Assembly (NCBI RefSeq): GCF_963422355.1
Contig: NC_085106.1
Span: 5,431,808-5,495,807 of the forward strand
Direction: 5' to 3'
Source of the DNA: Corticium candelabrum
Taxonomy: Eukaryota; Porifera; Homoscleromorpha; Homosclerophorida; Plakinidae
DNA: 64,000 bases
The notes under the pieces: model-generated
What the model was told of the DNA's origin: nothing
Database searches by the model: none
Seen by the model: only the letters and a program-made list of their open reading frames with translations
In this document: piece by piece, positions 9,933-21,688 of the stretch
Layout: every line of letters begins with the position of its first letter
Position numbering within the stretch: position 1 is the stretch's first letter
Position numbers and translations under genes: made by a program

Positions 9933-12900
9933 GACTTGTGATAATTGTCATAAGCGCAATCACTTGTCAAAGGTTTCCCAGCAGGGGGCCAAATCCGGCT
10001 ACAAGCGGTCAAAAGCAGGCAACAGCTTGAGCGAAGCTGCGGATACCCAAATTGACACTGACGATTCGGATGACAGTTTGCTTATGGGTGTTTTATCCAT
10101 TGGGAAAGTCGCGGTCAACGAGGACTGGACGGAGAAGCTGTCACTAGGGCCGACTACAATGAAATTCAAGTTAGATACCGGAGCCATGGCAAATTTTCTG
10201 CCTTATCAAAGTTACCGGAGAATCCTGCGAACGACAGGCGGCTCAAGGGCAATTAAGAAACCGCTGACACCGACAAAGAGAGTGTTAGTGGGTATAGGAG
10301 GTGGCAAGATTCGTCATAGAGGATTCACTACAATAGAGTGTACCGCTAAGTCACGACGAATCCAGGCTACGAACTGTCTTTCTTTCTACGTAACAGACGA
10401 AGATATCGCTATTCTTGGCAGTCAGGCGTGTCAGGAAATGAACTTAGTGAAGAAGACAGGCAGCCTCAAGCCAGCACACGGACAGAAAGAAGCCCCTAGC
10501 ACAAGCAGCAAGGAGGGTCTGATCAACAGGTACCACGATGTTTTCAAGAGGTTAGGATCCTACGAAAGATCTTACCACATTCAGCTGAAGGAAGACGCAG
10601 TACCCGTGATACAGCCAGCCAGAAAGTATTCCTACGCAAAGAGACAGAGACTGGAACAAGCCCTACGTCGATTGCTAATTCAAGGCGTAATAGCACACGT
10701 AGAGGAACCGACAGAATGGGTACACAATCTAGTTGTCACAGAAAAGAAGAATGGCTCATTAAGGCTGTGTCTAGATCCAAGACCACTTAACAAGGCAATC
10801 AAACGTGAGCATCACGCAATCCCCACAGCAGGAGATGTGCAAGCACAGCTGGCAGGCAGAACCATTAATTAAAAATAAGCTACCTGTGTACCTTTAGCAC
10901 CCCATGGGGGCGGAAGCGTTTTCTATGCATGCCGTTTGGCCTGTCTTCGGCCAGCGAGATATTGCAGCAACGAAATGACGATATATTTGGGGATATTGAC
11001 AATGTTCACGTCATCGCAGATGATTTGATTATTGCAGAAAAAGATGAGCAAGAACACGACACTGCTCTTCTAGTAGTCATGGAGAGGGCAAGAGCCAAGA
11101 ACGTAAAGTTCAGTCGGGACAAGCTGCAGTACAAGATCAAGCAAGTAAAATATACGGGGCACCTCATTGGAGAAAATGGGCAACAACCGGATCCGACAAA
11201 GGCGGAAGCTATCAACGCAATGCCTACCCCAAAAGATCGCAAAGGTGTGCAACGACTACTGGGCACGATCAAGTATCTGGCGCCATACATTCCCGGAGAG
11301 TCAGATATCACTGAGCTGCTCAGGAAACGTCATTTGGCAATGGTCAGAGCAGCATGACAAAGCACTGGACAGGGTAAAGACAATTCTTACCAATCAGCCG
11401 TTACCAACGTACTATAATGTGGCTCAGCCGATCAAGATTCAGGCAGACGCATCACAGTCCGGTCTGGGAGCATGTCTCATCCAGAATGACAAGCCTATAG
11501 CCTTTGCGTCAAGAACTCTAACATCAGCTGAGCGTGCTTATGCACAGATAGAAAAGAAAATGCTTGCTATTAGATTTGCTTGTAGAAAATTTCATCCCGA
11601 CATTTACGGGAAGTTGACTCAGGTAGAGTCGGACCACAAGCCCTGGAGTCAATAATGAAGAAACCTCTTGGGTCTGTTCCTCCTCGCCTTTAGCGCATGA
11701 TGCTGCAGCTGCAGCGACATCAGTTGGACGTGCGCTATACATCGGGAAAGGCAATACCAGTAGCAGATGCACTGTCTCGAGCACAACTCCCGACAACTGC
11801 AGACGCGGATGACAGGATGAATTCAGACATAGAAGTCATGGTTCACGCTATCACTAGCTCACTTCCAATGAGTGAGACTCGAAGAGATGAACTAAAAGAG
11901 CAACAGCTCAAGATGAAGAATTGCAAGCTCTCAGAAACGTTATCTTTTCAGGATGGCCAGATAATATCAAGGCAGTCCCATCTATAGTCAGGCAGTTTTG
12001 GACCATCAGAGAAAAGTTGCATGAGGCTGACCAAATGTTATTCAAAGGCGCAAAAGTTATAATCCCAACCATCTTTTAATCAGAAATGCTCCGGAGAATT
12101 TTACGAAGGCCATCAAGGGGCAGAGAAATCTAAAGAACGGGCACGATCAGTAATGTACTGGCCGAACATGAACAAGGAAATTGAGGATTACGTCAGCAAG
12201 TGCACCACCTGTCTGAGATTTAGGCGGTCGAATACCAAAGAACCACTCAAGCAACACGACCTGCCAGAGAGAGAGAGAGACCGTGGCAAATGATAGCTGC
12301 GGACATTATGACATTCAAACGGCGAGATTATCTTATGGTAGTGGACTACTACTCCAAGTACGTGGAGGTACCACTCCTACCTGATAAAACAGCAAAATCA
12401 GTCATCACGGCACTAAAATCTATATTTGCCCGACACGGTATACCGGACAGACTCATTTGTGACAACATGCCATTTGCCAGCCGTCAGGTACATTTGTTTC
12501 CAAAGAGTGGGGTTTCAAGATAATCACCTCCAGCCCGAAGTATCCCCAGTCCAATGGTTTAGCGAAAAGGAATGTGCAGACCATAAAGAAACTCATGCGC
12601 AAATGTCATTACGAAGGGTCGGACCCATGTTTAGCACTGCTCAATTACCGGAGTACACCAATACCTGAGTTAAAAGCGTCTCCAGCCCAACTTCTTATGG
12701 GTCGCAACCTGAAAACAAGACTACCTACCGCGTCGACACTGTTGCAACCAGACATTATCACCAACATCTCCGAGAATCTAAGGGCACGACAACATCGTCA
12801 AAAGTATTACTACGATAGACAAGTGCAGCCGATGCGTGAGCTAGAAGCAGGAGTGGTAGTTCTTATACAACGCGACAAGCAGAGGGAACCCGTTGTGGTA

Positions 12901-13182
12901 ACTCAGAAGCACACTGCACCCAGATCATACATTGTCACTCAAAACGGGCGTAGCCTCAGAAAAAACCGCCGACATATTCATCCGACACTGGGAGCATCAC
13001 CCAATCAAAATCAGGAACCAGCTTTGGACGATTATTTACCGAGAGTGAACAGAAGCAGCCAAACTGACAAACCGAGACCTAGCACAATCGACGACAAAGG
13101 AGAACAACCAACCCTGGAAACCTACAGGACCTCCAGCTGGCGAGAAGTTAGAAGGCCAAAGAAACTGGATGACTATGTTTAA
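9880..13182 (+). pseudogene. pol of gypsy 1 (protease, RT, RNase H, integrase)
   Basis: Protease: FKLDTGAMANFLP with the aspartyl DTG motif (about 10165-10200). RT: the N-terminal half reads to 10872, then a stop and deletion remove the block with the first catalytic Asp. It resumes at 10929 with VIADDLII (about 11010) as the YxDD-type box. RNase H follows: QADASQSG (about 11440) and SDHKP (about 11630). Integrase in broken frames: zinc-finger part near 12150-12230, AADIMTF (first D, about 12296), ICDNMPF (second D, about 12460), NGLAERN (E, about 12560). A C-terminal frame runs 12574-13182. Similar proteins are commonly annotated as K02A2.6-like. Confidence 0.85.
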
Positions 13183-13202
13183 GACAATGGTGCTAAAAAC
13201 GT

Positions 13203-13214
13203 GAAGGAGGGAGA
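13203..13214 (+). other. polypurine tract of gypsy 1
   Basis: GAAGGAGGGAGA directly precedes the 3' LTR, the expected place for plus-strand priming. Confidence 0.8.
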
Positions 13215-13361
13215 TGTAACAGACACAGGCGTGTCTGGTTAATTAGATAATACAATTAGGCTTGTATATATGTGACTAGAACAGTTGTTGATTAGTAGTC
13301 TTCAGTAGCGGAGTCTAGTGAGCGTAAGCTGAACGTATAATATAGTACCGGTAACATCACA
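13215..13361 (+). repeat. 3' LTR of gypsy 1
   Basis: 147 bp from TGTAACAGACACAGG to AACATCACA, matching the 5' LTR. TG and CA tips are intact. Confidence 0.9.
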
Positions 13362-13572
13362 CTCAAGGCTCTCGAAATTGACTCAATGTATCCCGAACTT
13401 GTACAGCGTACCACTGCAGATTTGCCGCCATCGCAGTTGATTACCACCGACCTTGTTTGAACACACCTCTAAAGTGTAGTAATAGATCTCCTATTGTCAC
13501 ATCGAGTGGCATAGCGCTATTATCTGAAGAAGTGTTTTTGACTGTTACAACCCTTCGTTTCACTTAAGTAAC

Positions 13573-13655
13573 TACGCCTACTTCCGAACTCGGTTTGATC
13601 AGAAGTTGATCCAGACCGTCTCCCATTCGGGAGACGGTCTGGAACATCGAGGCTA
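13573..13655 (-). repeat. foldback repeat with perfect 14 bp arms
   Basis: CCAGACCGTCTCCC (13611-13624) and its exact complement GGGAGACGGTCTGG (13629-13642) are separated by ATTC. The neighbouring sequence is an inverted match to 5356-5445, so this is a small dispersed inverted-repeat element. Confidence 0.65.
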
Positions 13656-14290
13656 CAGTGTACGCGGTAGAGAGTCCATTGGACGGCGTAGGGGTGCATT
13701 CCAACGCATGCTGATATGCTGATTTAATTAAACTAGGCACGGTTTCTGCTAATGACATCAGCACGTTTCCTGTACTGTGTTTCTGCACTTGTACGCCGCA
13801 TGAGACAGTTACTAGTAACTCGAAGTGCATGGTCGCGTCATTACATGTAGGAGTACGATTGGCCCAACTGAACTGCAAGTTGCACTTCATGTCTAGATTT
13901 TGTACATCACATAGAACACTACCCGATAGGGCAGATAGAACCTCTACAACCTCATGCTGTGTCTCTCCTGTGCCGTGAGAACAGAACCCACACTGACTGC
14001 AAGTGAATTACGAGACCAAATAGTAAAGGTGGACACGCACGCAGTACTCATGGCAGGAGGGAAGAACTTAGGGAACGTACGTGTACCATACTGTACTGCT
14101 GACACGCCCCTCTCCCCGACGGTACCGCGTCCAACTACTACATTTACGTATGTCGTACTGTACCGGCAGAATAACCATCAATTCCACCAATTCCAATTCG
14201 CCAGGTCCACCTCTACTAGAGCATTGAGAGCTTGTTTTATCGGGTAATTTACTCTTTGATTGACTTCTGCCCAAATTCTTTCAGCAGGAT
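13656..14290. other. no supported feature
   Basis: I found no LTR matching 18978-19111 here, so gypsy 2 lacks its 5' LTR. Open frames at 13954-14247 and on the minus strand have no motif I recognise. Confidence 0.5.
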
Positions 14291-14299
14291 GATACTGTT

Positions 14300-15230
14300 T
14301 CAGAAAGCAAAAGAGCTATATCACTAAGACAGATGGCTGTTCTATGTAGACAGCGTGGGTCAAATGGAGCAGTGGACGTCGGAAGAGAAGATGCGTCGCG
14401 CGGTCGTCGCTCTGGCTGGCCGAGCTCGTACAGAGTACCGCAGCCACATGTCCACTTATGATGCCTCCGATTTGCTCACTTGGGACACGTTTCGTACGTT
14501 CTTAATTAAAAGAACAATTTGGTCCGAAGAAACCAGCTCTGCATTGGAATAAGAAGCTAATGTCGATCAGATAAGGAGCAGCAAAAACGGTCACTGCCTA
14601 CTGTTCGACATTCTGAAGAACTCTGCTACAACTACAAGAAGCTTCATGTAATTCGCTTCCTGACTTAACGGTAGTTGCATGGTTTCAAGAGGGCTTAAGA
14701 CTTGACTTACAGACAGAATTAGAAAGGGACTTGCCTACAAAACTGACCGACGCGTTTCGCAGTGCGGAGAAAGCTGAGCGTATCTGGAAGCGTCAACAAT
14801 GTCCGCGTGAGTCGGATGTTTCTTGTTTTACGGTCGACCAGATGTCTTCCACAGTACCATCTGCAGCTGTTCATCTGTCGCGTATATTGTCTAACCCACT
14901 ACCAGATGGTGGATCGTACGTTGCATCACCGGCTGTTTCGTCTGCGGTTCCGTCTACTAGTCAGTTGCTTCAGCAACTTGTGTCACAACAGTCGCAAATT
15001 ATTGCTCAACAGGGTGCGGTTCTAAACTTTTGCAATCACAATCTCAACCTCAATCTGGGTTTCGCCAAAGCACGAACCCGCAGTTGTCTGCTTTGCTCCC
15101 GGTCACCAAACCACCTCTAGAGTATTTCGTGCTCAATGTCATTATTGTAAAAATTTTGGACACCGTATTGCAAAATGTAGGACACGTCTTGCTAAAGACG
15201 ATGCTTCCAGTCGTCCGGTGTCTACTCCAG
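14300..15230 (+). pseudogene. gag of gypsy 2
   Basis: The Gag body starts in broken frame and is clear from MEQWTSEEKMRRAVVALAG (about 14364). It continues through a shifted frame (14731-15120) with a Gln-rich stretch. A single CCHC knuckle, CHYCKNFGHRIAKC (about 15137-15178), lies in a third frame. At least two frameshifts. Confidence 0.7.
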
Positions 15231-15339
15231 TCGTCACCGCTTCAATCGCTCATGATAATGACTCTAGTAGTCAGATAGTTAACTCCGTTCAGTGTGATCA
15301 TGCCGCCGTAGGACATACATCTTCCAACGTCATTCCTAC

Positions 15340-18300
15340 TTGCAATCTAGTTGTAGAGGCACTCAGCCAGTCAGTTGCGTTCTCGATTCGGAAACTGTTA
15401 CTTCAATCGTTTCTGACTACTTTATCGACAGTCTTGACAACGACGTTCAGGAACGGCTCGTGTCTGCTGACCGGAAGACGTTGGTTGCTGCTAACGGTGG
15501 TAAACTTACACTAGTTGGTACTGTAGTTCTTTCCTTAACTATTGTCGACGTACGGGTATCACATCCGTTTACTGTTGTTCGCGACTTTGCCTTTCCGGTA
15601 CTTCTTGGGTCAGATTTCTTACGAGACGTTAATGAGGTACTCGATTACCAAGTTGGAACGGTTACGCTATGGGTTTCTCCGTCGAGCAAGGTAAAGTTAT
15701 CAATCGTTGGTGTCGTCGCCGAGAAGAGTGGACTGACTCTTTCTGGGTTCAACGAGGCCACAGGCAGGATATGCGTGTTCACATCTCAAGATCGACCTGC
15801 TGTCGTTTTAGATACCACTGATAAACACTTCATGGGAGACGTGCATTCGTTAGGCTCCGTCGTAGACTCCGTTCGTGAGTCTGAGAATGTCCGCTTACAA
15901 ATCACTTCCGGTTTTAAACCTAGCCCGTCTGTCGTTGCCAATACAACTCTGGATGTCGATCAAATGGCGAAGTTGTCAGCTTTGATTGATAAGTATTCTT
16001 CGGTTTTCGCGCACAATTCTGATGATATGGGAAAAACAACTATTGCTCACCACAAAATTGATACTGATGACTATGCGCCTGTCAACCAGATGCCATATCG
16101 ATTGTCTCCATTGGACAGAGAGAACGTACAGAGTCAGATAGAAACTATGCTAAAGCAAGGAATTGTCAGAGACTCTAGATCTCCGTGGGTCAGTCTCGTA
16201 ATTCTCGTTGACAAAAAAGACGGTTTAGAGAGGTTCTGCGTTGATTACCGTAAAGTCAACGAATTGACAAAGAAAGACAGATATCCGATTCCCACGTGTG
16301 GATGATAGTCTAGATCTGCTCGCAGGCAATCAATATTTTACGTGCCTCGATCTTCAGTCAGGCTACTGGCAGCTTCCTGTAGCGCCAGAAGACATTGAAA
16401 AGACCGCATTCATCACTGCGGTTGGTCTATTTAAATTCACCGTAATGCCTTTCGGGTTGTGTAACGCCCCTAGTACGTTTCAAAGAGCGGTGGATACCGT
16501 GCTTGCTGGTCTTAAATGGCAGACTTGCATTGTTTATCTCGATGACGTCCTGATCTTCTCTCCTGATTTTGCGACACACTTGACACATCTCGAATCTGTC
16601 TCAAAACGATTTTCAAAAGCACAATCTTAAATTAAAGACAGAGAAATGCAATTTCGCTCAGCAACAGCTTCAGTATCTGGGATATCTCGTAACTCCGGAC
16701 GGTCTCCTAGCCGATCCTGAAAAGATTCGTGCTGTTCGTGACCTGGCCGTTCCAAAAACCAAGTCCCAACTCAGGTCATTTCTTGGCTTGACAGCGTATT
16801 ACCACCGATTCGTTCGCTCGTATGCTTTACTCGCTTCTCCTCTGACTCAGCTACTTCGTGATGACACGTCATTTCAGTTGGACGAAGGACATCAACAAGC
16901 GTTTGAACATTTGAAAGATGGTTGACGTCTCCCCCTTTACTGGTTCACCCTGATTGGGACAAGCCATTCAAGTTACAAACAGATGCTTCAGATTATGCAA
17001 TAGCGGCAATTCTGGCTCAAGTTTCTGACGACGCATGTACCGAAAAAGTAGTATGTTATACTAGCCGCCACCTGACTGACGCGGAAAGAAAGTTCGACAC
17101 GAGGGAAAAGGAGCTGTTTGCCGTCGTCTGGGGATGCGAAAAATTTGAAAGTACTTGTCTGGCCAGCGCTTTACAGTAGAAACCGATCACGCCAACTTGC
17201 GGTGGTTGATGTCAGGGAAGCACCAGACGGGTCGCCTCGCACGCTGGGTCTTACTTTTACAAGGATTTGACTTTGTTATAACTCACAAACTGGGAAAATC
17301 TAATGGAAATGCTGACGCGTTGTCACGACTGCCTACTGTTGCGTCGAATTCTTCTACGGTCCCACTCTGAGCTGTCACTGAGAATCTAATTAAATTACCT
17401 GATAAAGATCAGCTACGTGAGCAACAGGAGTCCGACCCTCTCCTCAGTGAGGTCATAGGTTACTTGAAGTCTCGAGAACAGCGTGCACAACAAGACATCT
17501 CCCCCGAAGTTAGGGAAACTTAGTTAAGAGACACAAGAACAATTTCCGTTGAATAAAAACAATGGATTGCTGATGTACAAATCGGTACTCAACGGTCGGA
17601 GACGTTACCTTCCTATCCTCCCTTCCTCTAGTCGCTCAGCAGTCATAAAAGCGCTCCACGATCTACCCATGTCTGGGCATCTTGGACGCAGGAAGACATA
17701 TCATCGGGTGCGATCTCAATATTGCTGAAAGGGTCTCGGACAGGACGTGAAAGATTTTGTACGTTCCTGTATGGAATGCCAGTCCAAGAAGACTCCCAAA
17801 CCGTCCCGATCTGGAAAATTGTAATTGTTCAACGCTACTCGCCCATTCGAAGTAGTTGGAGTCGACATTTTCGCACCGCTACCACGTACTGTCTCTGGCA
17901 ATCGTTACATCGTCGTGGTGGTCGACCGATTTTCCAGATGGGTCGAGCTTGCACCTGTGCCAGACATTACCGCTAGTACTGTCGCTGATGCCGTTGTGAA
18001 CCGCATTGTTCTTCACCACGGATGTCCCACAACGCTCTTGTCGGATGGGGGGTCGCAATTTGTGTCCACCTTATTTAAACGTATGGCTGAACGCTTGGGC
18101 ATCAAGCAGGTATTTTCCAGCGCGTATCACCCTCAAACCAATGGACAAGTTGAGCGACTAAACCGATATATCGCTTCTGTCTTATCAGCCTACGTTAACG
18201 ATCATCAAGATGATTGGGACGACTATGTTGAAGCTATCGCGTTTGCCTATCGCACGAGCTTCGTGGACGCCATCTGTAACACTCCGTTTTATCTCGTTCA

Positions 18301-18877
18301 CGGAAGAGATCCTCAGCTTCCTACTGACCTTCTAGCCAGTCCCCCACAGAGTTTCGTTGAGGACGTGCACCAGTATGGCTTAGCCCTTACGAAGAACATC
18401 AAGGACGCATTTGATACCGCCAGGTGTCACCAAGAAAAGGCAGATTCCACACGAAAGCGCTTTTACGATCTCAAGCATGATTCAGTCAATTTTGAACTGG
18501 GATCGTTGGTCTTATTACACTCTCCGTTGCGAAAATCAGGTTTGTCGCCCAAGCTCAGCAAATCGTATGACGGACCGTATCGTGTCCTGCGCCGCCTGTG
18601 TGATGTTCATTATGATTTGGCACACATCCTTACAGGTAAACGCACTACGGCCCACGTCCAGCGCATCATACCTTTCTCTTCACGGTACGAGGTAGATAAT
18701 GCAGCAAACGAGCAACATCCGCAAGCTACTGCCGTTTTCACTCAGTCCAAGGAAGAGGAAGAGAACGAGGATTCCGAGGAAGAGAACAAGGACGAGCAAA
18801 GTTCACGTCAACCTCATAGACGTCAACGTGCCACAGCAGGGAAGGCTCCTTCAAGATTTGCGGACTACGAGTTTTGA
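15340..18877 (+). pseudogene. pol of gypsy 2 (protease, RT, RNase H, integrase)
   Basis: Protease: VLDSETVTSIVS (about 15380), where the usual DSG/DTG triad reads DSE, so it is probably dead; LLGSDFL follows at about 15600. RT: KQGIVRDSRSPW, then a frameshift near 16300, then TCLDLQSGYWQ with the first Asp and IVYLDDVLIF with an intact YxDD box (about 16520). RNase H is split at about 16920 and 17155 (QTDASDYA, TREKELFAVVW, ETDHANL). Integrase core, open 17825-18877: VVGVDIF (D), LLSDGGSQF (D), HPQTNGQVERLN (E), so all three catalytic residues are present. The C-terminus is Glu/Asp-rich with no chromodomain seen. Confidence 0.88.
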
Positions 18878-18977
18878 ACACCACTGAGTTCGTTTTACTT
18901 TTTTTAAATTAAGTGTTTGGTGTTTTGTTAGAAGTTTAGTCTGCTGATGAGGACATTAACACTAGGAAAGACGGCTA

Positions 18978-19111
18978 TGTAGCGCGCGTTATAAGTGTAT
19001 GCAATTAGATTATAGTCACGTGTTACATAGGTATATAGTTAAGGTACGCAATATACTTTTTCTTTCCTCATCCCCGTTGTGTAAGCCAGTACAGACCGCG
19101 CGTTCGATACA
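18978..19111 (+). repeat. probable 3' LTR of gypsy 2
   Basis: About 134 bp starting TGTAGCGCGCG and ending TTCGATACA, with TGTA and TACA tips. It lies 100 bases after the pol stop. No partner LTR is in the window, so the limits rest on the tips and on the junction with the dispersed repeat at 19112. Confidence 0.5.
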
Positions 19112-19410
19112 AAATTTGAAAATTCAGTGCAAATTTTTAAAAATGGCAAAGTTAAATTAAAATTTTAAATTTCAATACAAAAACTAAGAAATTGAATTTC
19201 AAAAATTTAAAATTAAAAAAATTAAAAAATTAAAATTTTAAATGGACGAAAGACCCACTGACCGAAATGCCGTACGAAAAGTAGAACAAATTAATTCTAT
19301 CTCATGAGAAAAGGAATCCACTAACAGAAGGGAATACCCTCCTTTTGATTGTGCAAATCGAACCTTTTTTTACTCTAGATTGCGTAGCAAGCCAGTAAGA
19401 TACTGCTACA
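19112..19410 (-). repeat. dispersed repeat, copy 2, without the insertion
   Basis: Inverted match to 4712-5180. GACCCACTGACCGAAATGCC (19252-19271) joins blocks that are separated by the MITE in copy 1. The A/T-rich half lies next to the gypsy 2 LTR. Confidence 0.7.
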
Positions 19411-19476
19411 TAGGGAAATTTTGTTCCATAGATGTTCAAACGGCACTGTACGATCTCTACGCTGCAGAGATTGAAG

Positions 19477-20689
19477 CAGAGCTGCCAACCTAGCAGTGTC
19501 AAAATGCGTGAATTTGCAGGAAAAAATGCGGGAGAATGCGGGAGTTTACATTTTTGGACACGCCTACAATAGCATTATTATCAATAAATTTATATTGTAA
19601 TAAATGTTAAATAATATATAAATAATATCTAATCATCAAAATTTAAGTATTTGCATACTCTGTTGGAGTACGTGTAAGCCATTAATTAATTAATTAAATT
19701 ATAGTGCAACAAATGTATAACCGATTAATTTAATGTGCCTAATTAGCGATACATAGTATCAACACCAATTACTAAACATAATAGTTAATTAATTAAACAC
19801 AAAACTTGTATTGTACGTACTACTGCCTGTTATAAAAACCTAAGAACAAAGTACAAGCACATTCTCGTGGCTAGTTGGGATGTTCTGGATTCTATTTTCT
19901 TGTGGCCTTCTTCCATCGGTTTTTGAGGTAGCCAGCCCCTCCCCCTTTTCCACCTTCTATGTCGGTATTTAGACCAACAGAGTTGCCAACTCACACGCAA
20001 CTTGCGTGAGTCTCACGCAACTTGCGTGAGTCTCACGCAAGTTTTTTCAGGTCACACCCTCACACGCAAGGAACCCAGATCTCACGCAACTTCTAGATTG
20101 CTGGAATTAGATCCAGGCAGACATGTACAGTGAACCTGTAGCTACACACCGTAGATTACACAAAAATCTGTAGTGTCTGATAGTAACTACTGTAAAATCT
20201 AGTCCGGAAATCGAGGACGCATACAATAGTCCCGTATATTACAGCTCGCGATACATATGCAAATTGTTGAATATTACGCCACACGATCCCGAGAAAGCGA
20301 CCAACAGTGAACACCCAGCAATATAGTTTACTGTTTATAAAAAAATTACGTATTTAGTTGTTTGTGGCCACGCCCATATGCAGATATTATTACCGATGAA
20401 TGTCTGAGATCTCACGCATTTCCGGATTCCTAGTTGGCAACTCTGGACCAAGTATGCTAGGAAAGAGCCGGATGTTGAGAGGGGCTGGCACATACAAATT
20501 GATATTGGGATATAAAGTATGTGCTTACACATGCATGTACTAGAACTGTAGGGTACATACAGAACAGGCACGCCCATCATTTTGCCCCAATGGCCAGAAT
20601 GCGGGAGATTGGATGCCTAATGCGGGTAGGCGGGAGAAAGATCTCAAATGCGGGAGTCTCCCGCTCAATGCGGGAGAGTTGGCAGCTCT
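19477..20689. mobile_element. inverted-repeat DNA element with GCGGGAG subterminal repeats
   Basis: Ends are CAGAGCTGCCAAC (19477-19489) and GTTGGCAGCTCT (20678-20689). Flanks ATTGAAG and ATTGACG look like a 7 bp target duplication with one change. Inside both ends the motif AATGCGGGAG is repeated several times (19500-19545 and about 20594-20677). No transposase is found, so it is non-autonomous. A second element is nested at 19978-20445. Superfamily not assigned; duplication length and CAG tips are compatible with hAT. Confidence 0.65.
19978..20445. mobile_element. nested inverted-repeat element with CTCACGCAA repeats
   Basis: Starts CAGAGTTGCCAACTCAC and ends TAGTTGGCAACTCTG. It is flanked by GACCAA on both sides (19972-19977, 20446-20451), a perfect 6 bp target duplication. 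The left end holds tandem CTCACGCAACTTGCGTGAG units. The tips resemble the host element's tips, so the two are related families using different subterminal motifs. Confidence 0.75.
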
Positions 20690-20696
20690 ATTGACG

Positions 20697-21300
20697 AGAA
20701 ATTGCCTAGAAACATTAATACGTAGAAACATGTCTAAACATGTCTTAAAAGTTGATTTTAGCACTGGACGTCGAGATTCTATGCTCAAAATCTTTACAGA
20801 GTGTCTAAATTTGCTCGAAAAATGACGATCTAGCGTGTTTCGGGTAACTAGAGGGCGTGATTTCACTCAACTCTGACGACTACACCACGGCTATGAACGA
20901 AACACGACGAAGCTGCCCATACGATTGTTTGGAAGATGAGATTTTAGGCTACTGCAACAAATAGATTCGGTTTGTGTCTGTGCTTTGGTATCTCTACACG
21001 AGACTGAGTCTACACGGCATCCGAAACTAGATACGGGACTCTAAATGGTTTGACAAAAAATGTCCTCTGCTAGTTCTGCTGATTCTCCAAGTCGCTGTGC
21101 GAAGAGCGCTTGGACACCTATGAATCACGCTCCTACGAATGAAAAGGTGAGAAACGTGATTTTTGAGTTGTTCTAGCCTATTTGATTCTAATGCCTCTAA
21201 CTCGCGTGGCCGAACGCGCGTGACATCATAATTAGGTCTACCAAGAGAGAAAAACACTTGTCTGTCGTTGGGTAAGATGAAAAGACTTCAATTGAGATTG
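20697..21300. other. no supported feature
   Basis: Unique-looking sequence with no coding motif or repeat structure that I could recognise. Confidence 0.5.
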
Positions 21301-21302
21301 TA

Positions 21303-21526
<224 letters not shown>

Positions 21527-21688
21527 TGTTGTTGAGCAGAATGTTGAGTCCTTCTCAGAAAGCAAGAGAAGAAGCACCATTGATGCATTAAAAGTATCTT
21601 GGGCATTTTCAACAGGCAACGGTGGTCTGAGCACATCACAATTGCATAAGTGCACAAGGAGTAGCCTCGCAAGCCAGGCTCTTCCGCT

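Larger units (their letters stand above)
9064..13361 (+). mobile_element. Ty3/gypsy LTR retrotransposon 1
   Basis: This is a full-length but decayed element: 5' LTR, tRNA-Leu primer site, gag with zinc knuckles, protease, reverse transcriptase, RNase H, integrase, purine tract, 3' LTR. Flanks CCCAA (9059-9063) and CTCAA (13362-13366) are a probable 5 bp target duplication with one change. The protease-RT-RNaseH-integrase order places it in Ty3/gypsy. Several frameshifts and a deletion in RT make it inactive. Confidence 0.9.
14300..19111 (+). mobile_element. Ty3/gypsy LTR retrotransposon 2, 5'-truncated
   Basis: Gag, protease, RT, RNase H and integrase follow in gypsy order, with a probable 3' LTR at 18978-19111. 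No 5' LTR or primer site is found. It belongs to a different lineage from gypsy 1, since gag, pol and LTR sequences do not match. Frameshifts are present in gag, RT and RNase H, while the integrase core is open over 350 codons. Confidence 0.85.

Noticed and set aside
12265..12280. GA-rich tract near 12270 as a second polypurine tract
   Set aside because: It lies inside broken integrase coding and is a short GAGA expansion, not next to an LTR.
13656..14290. 5' LTR for gypsy 2
   Set aside because: Searched by eye for TGTAGCGCGCG and for the LTR body; no match and no primer site.
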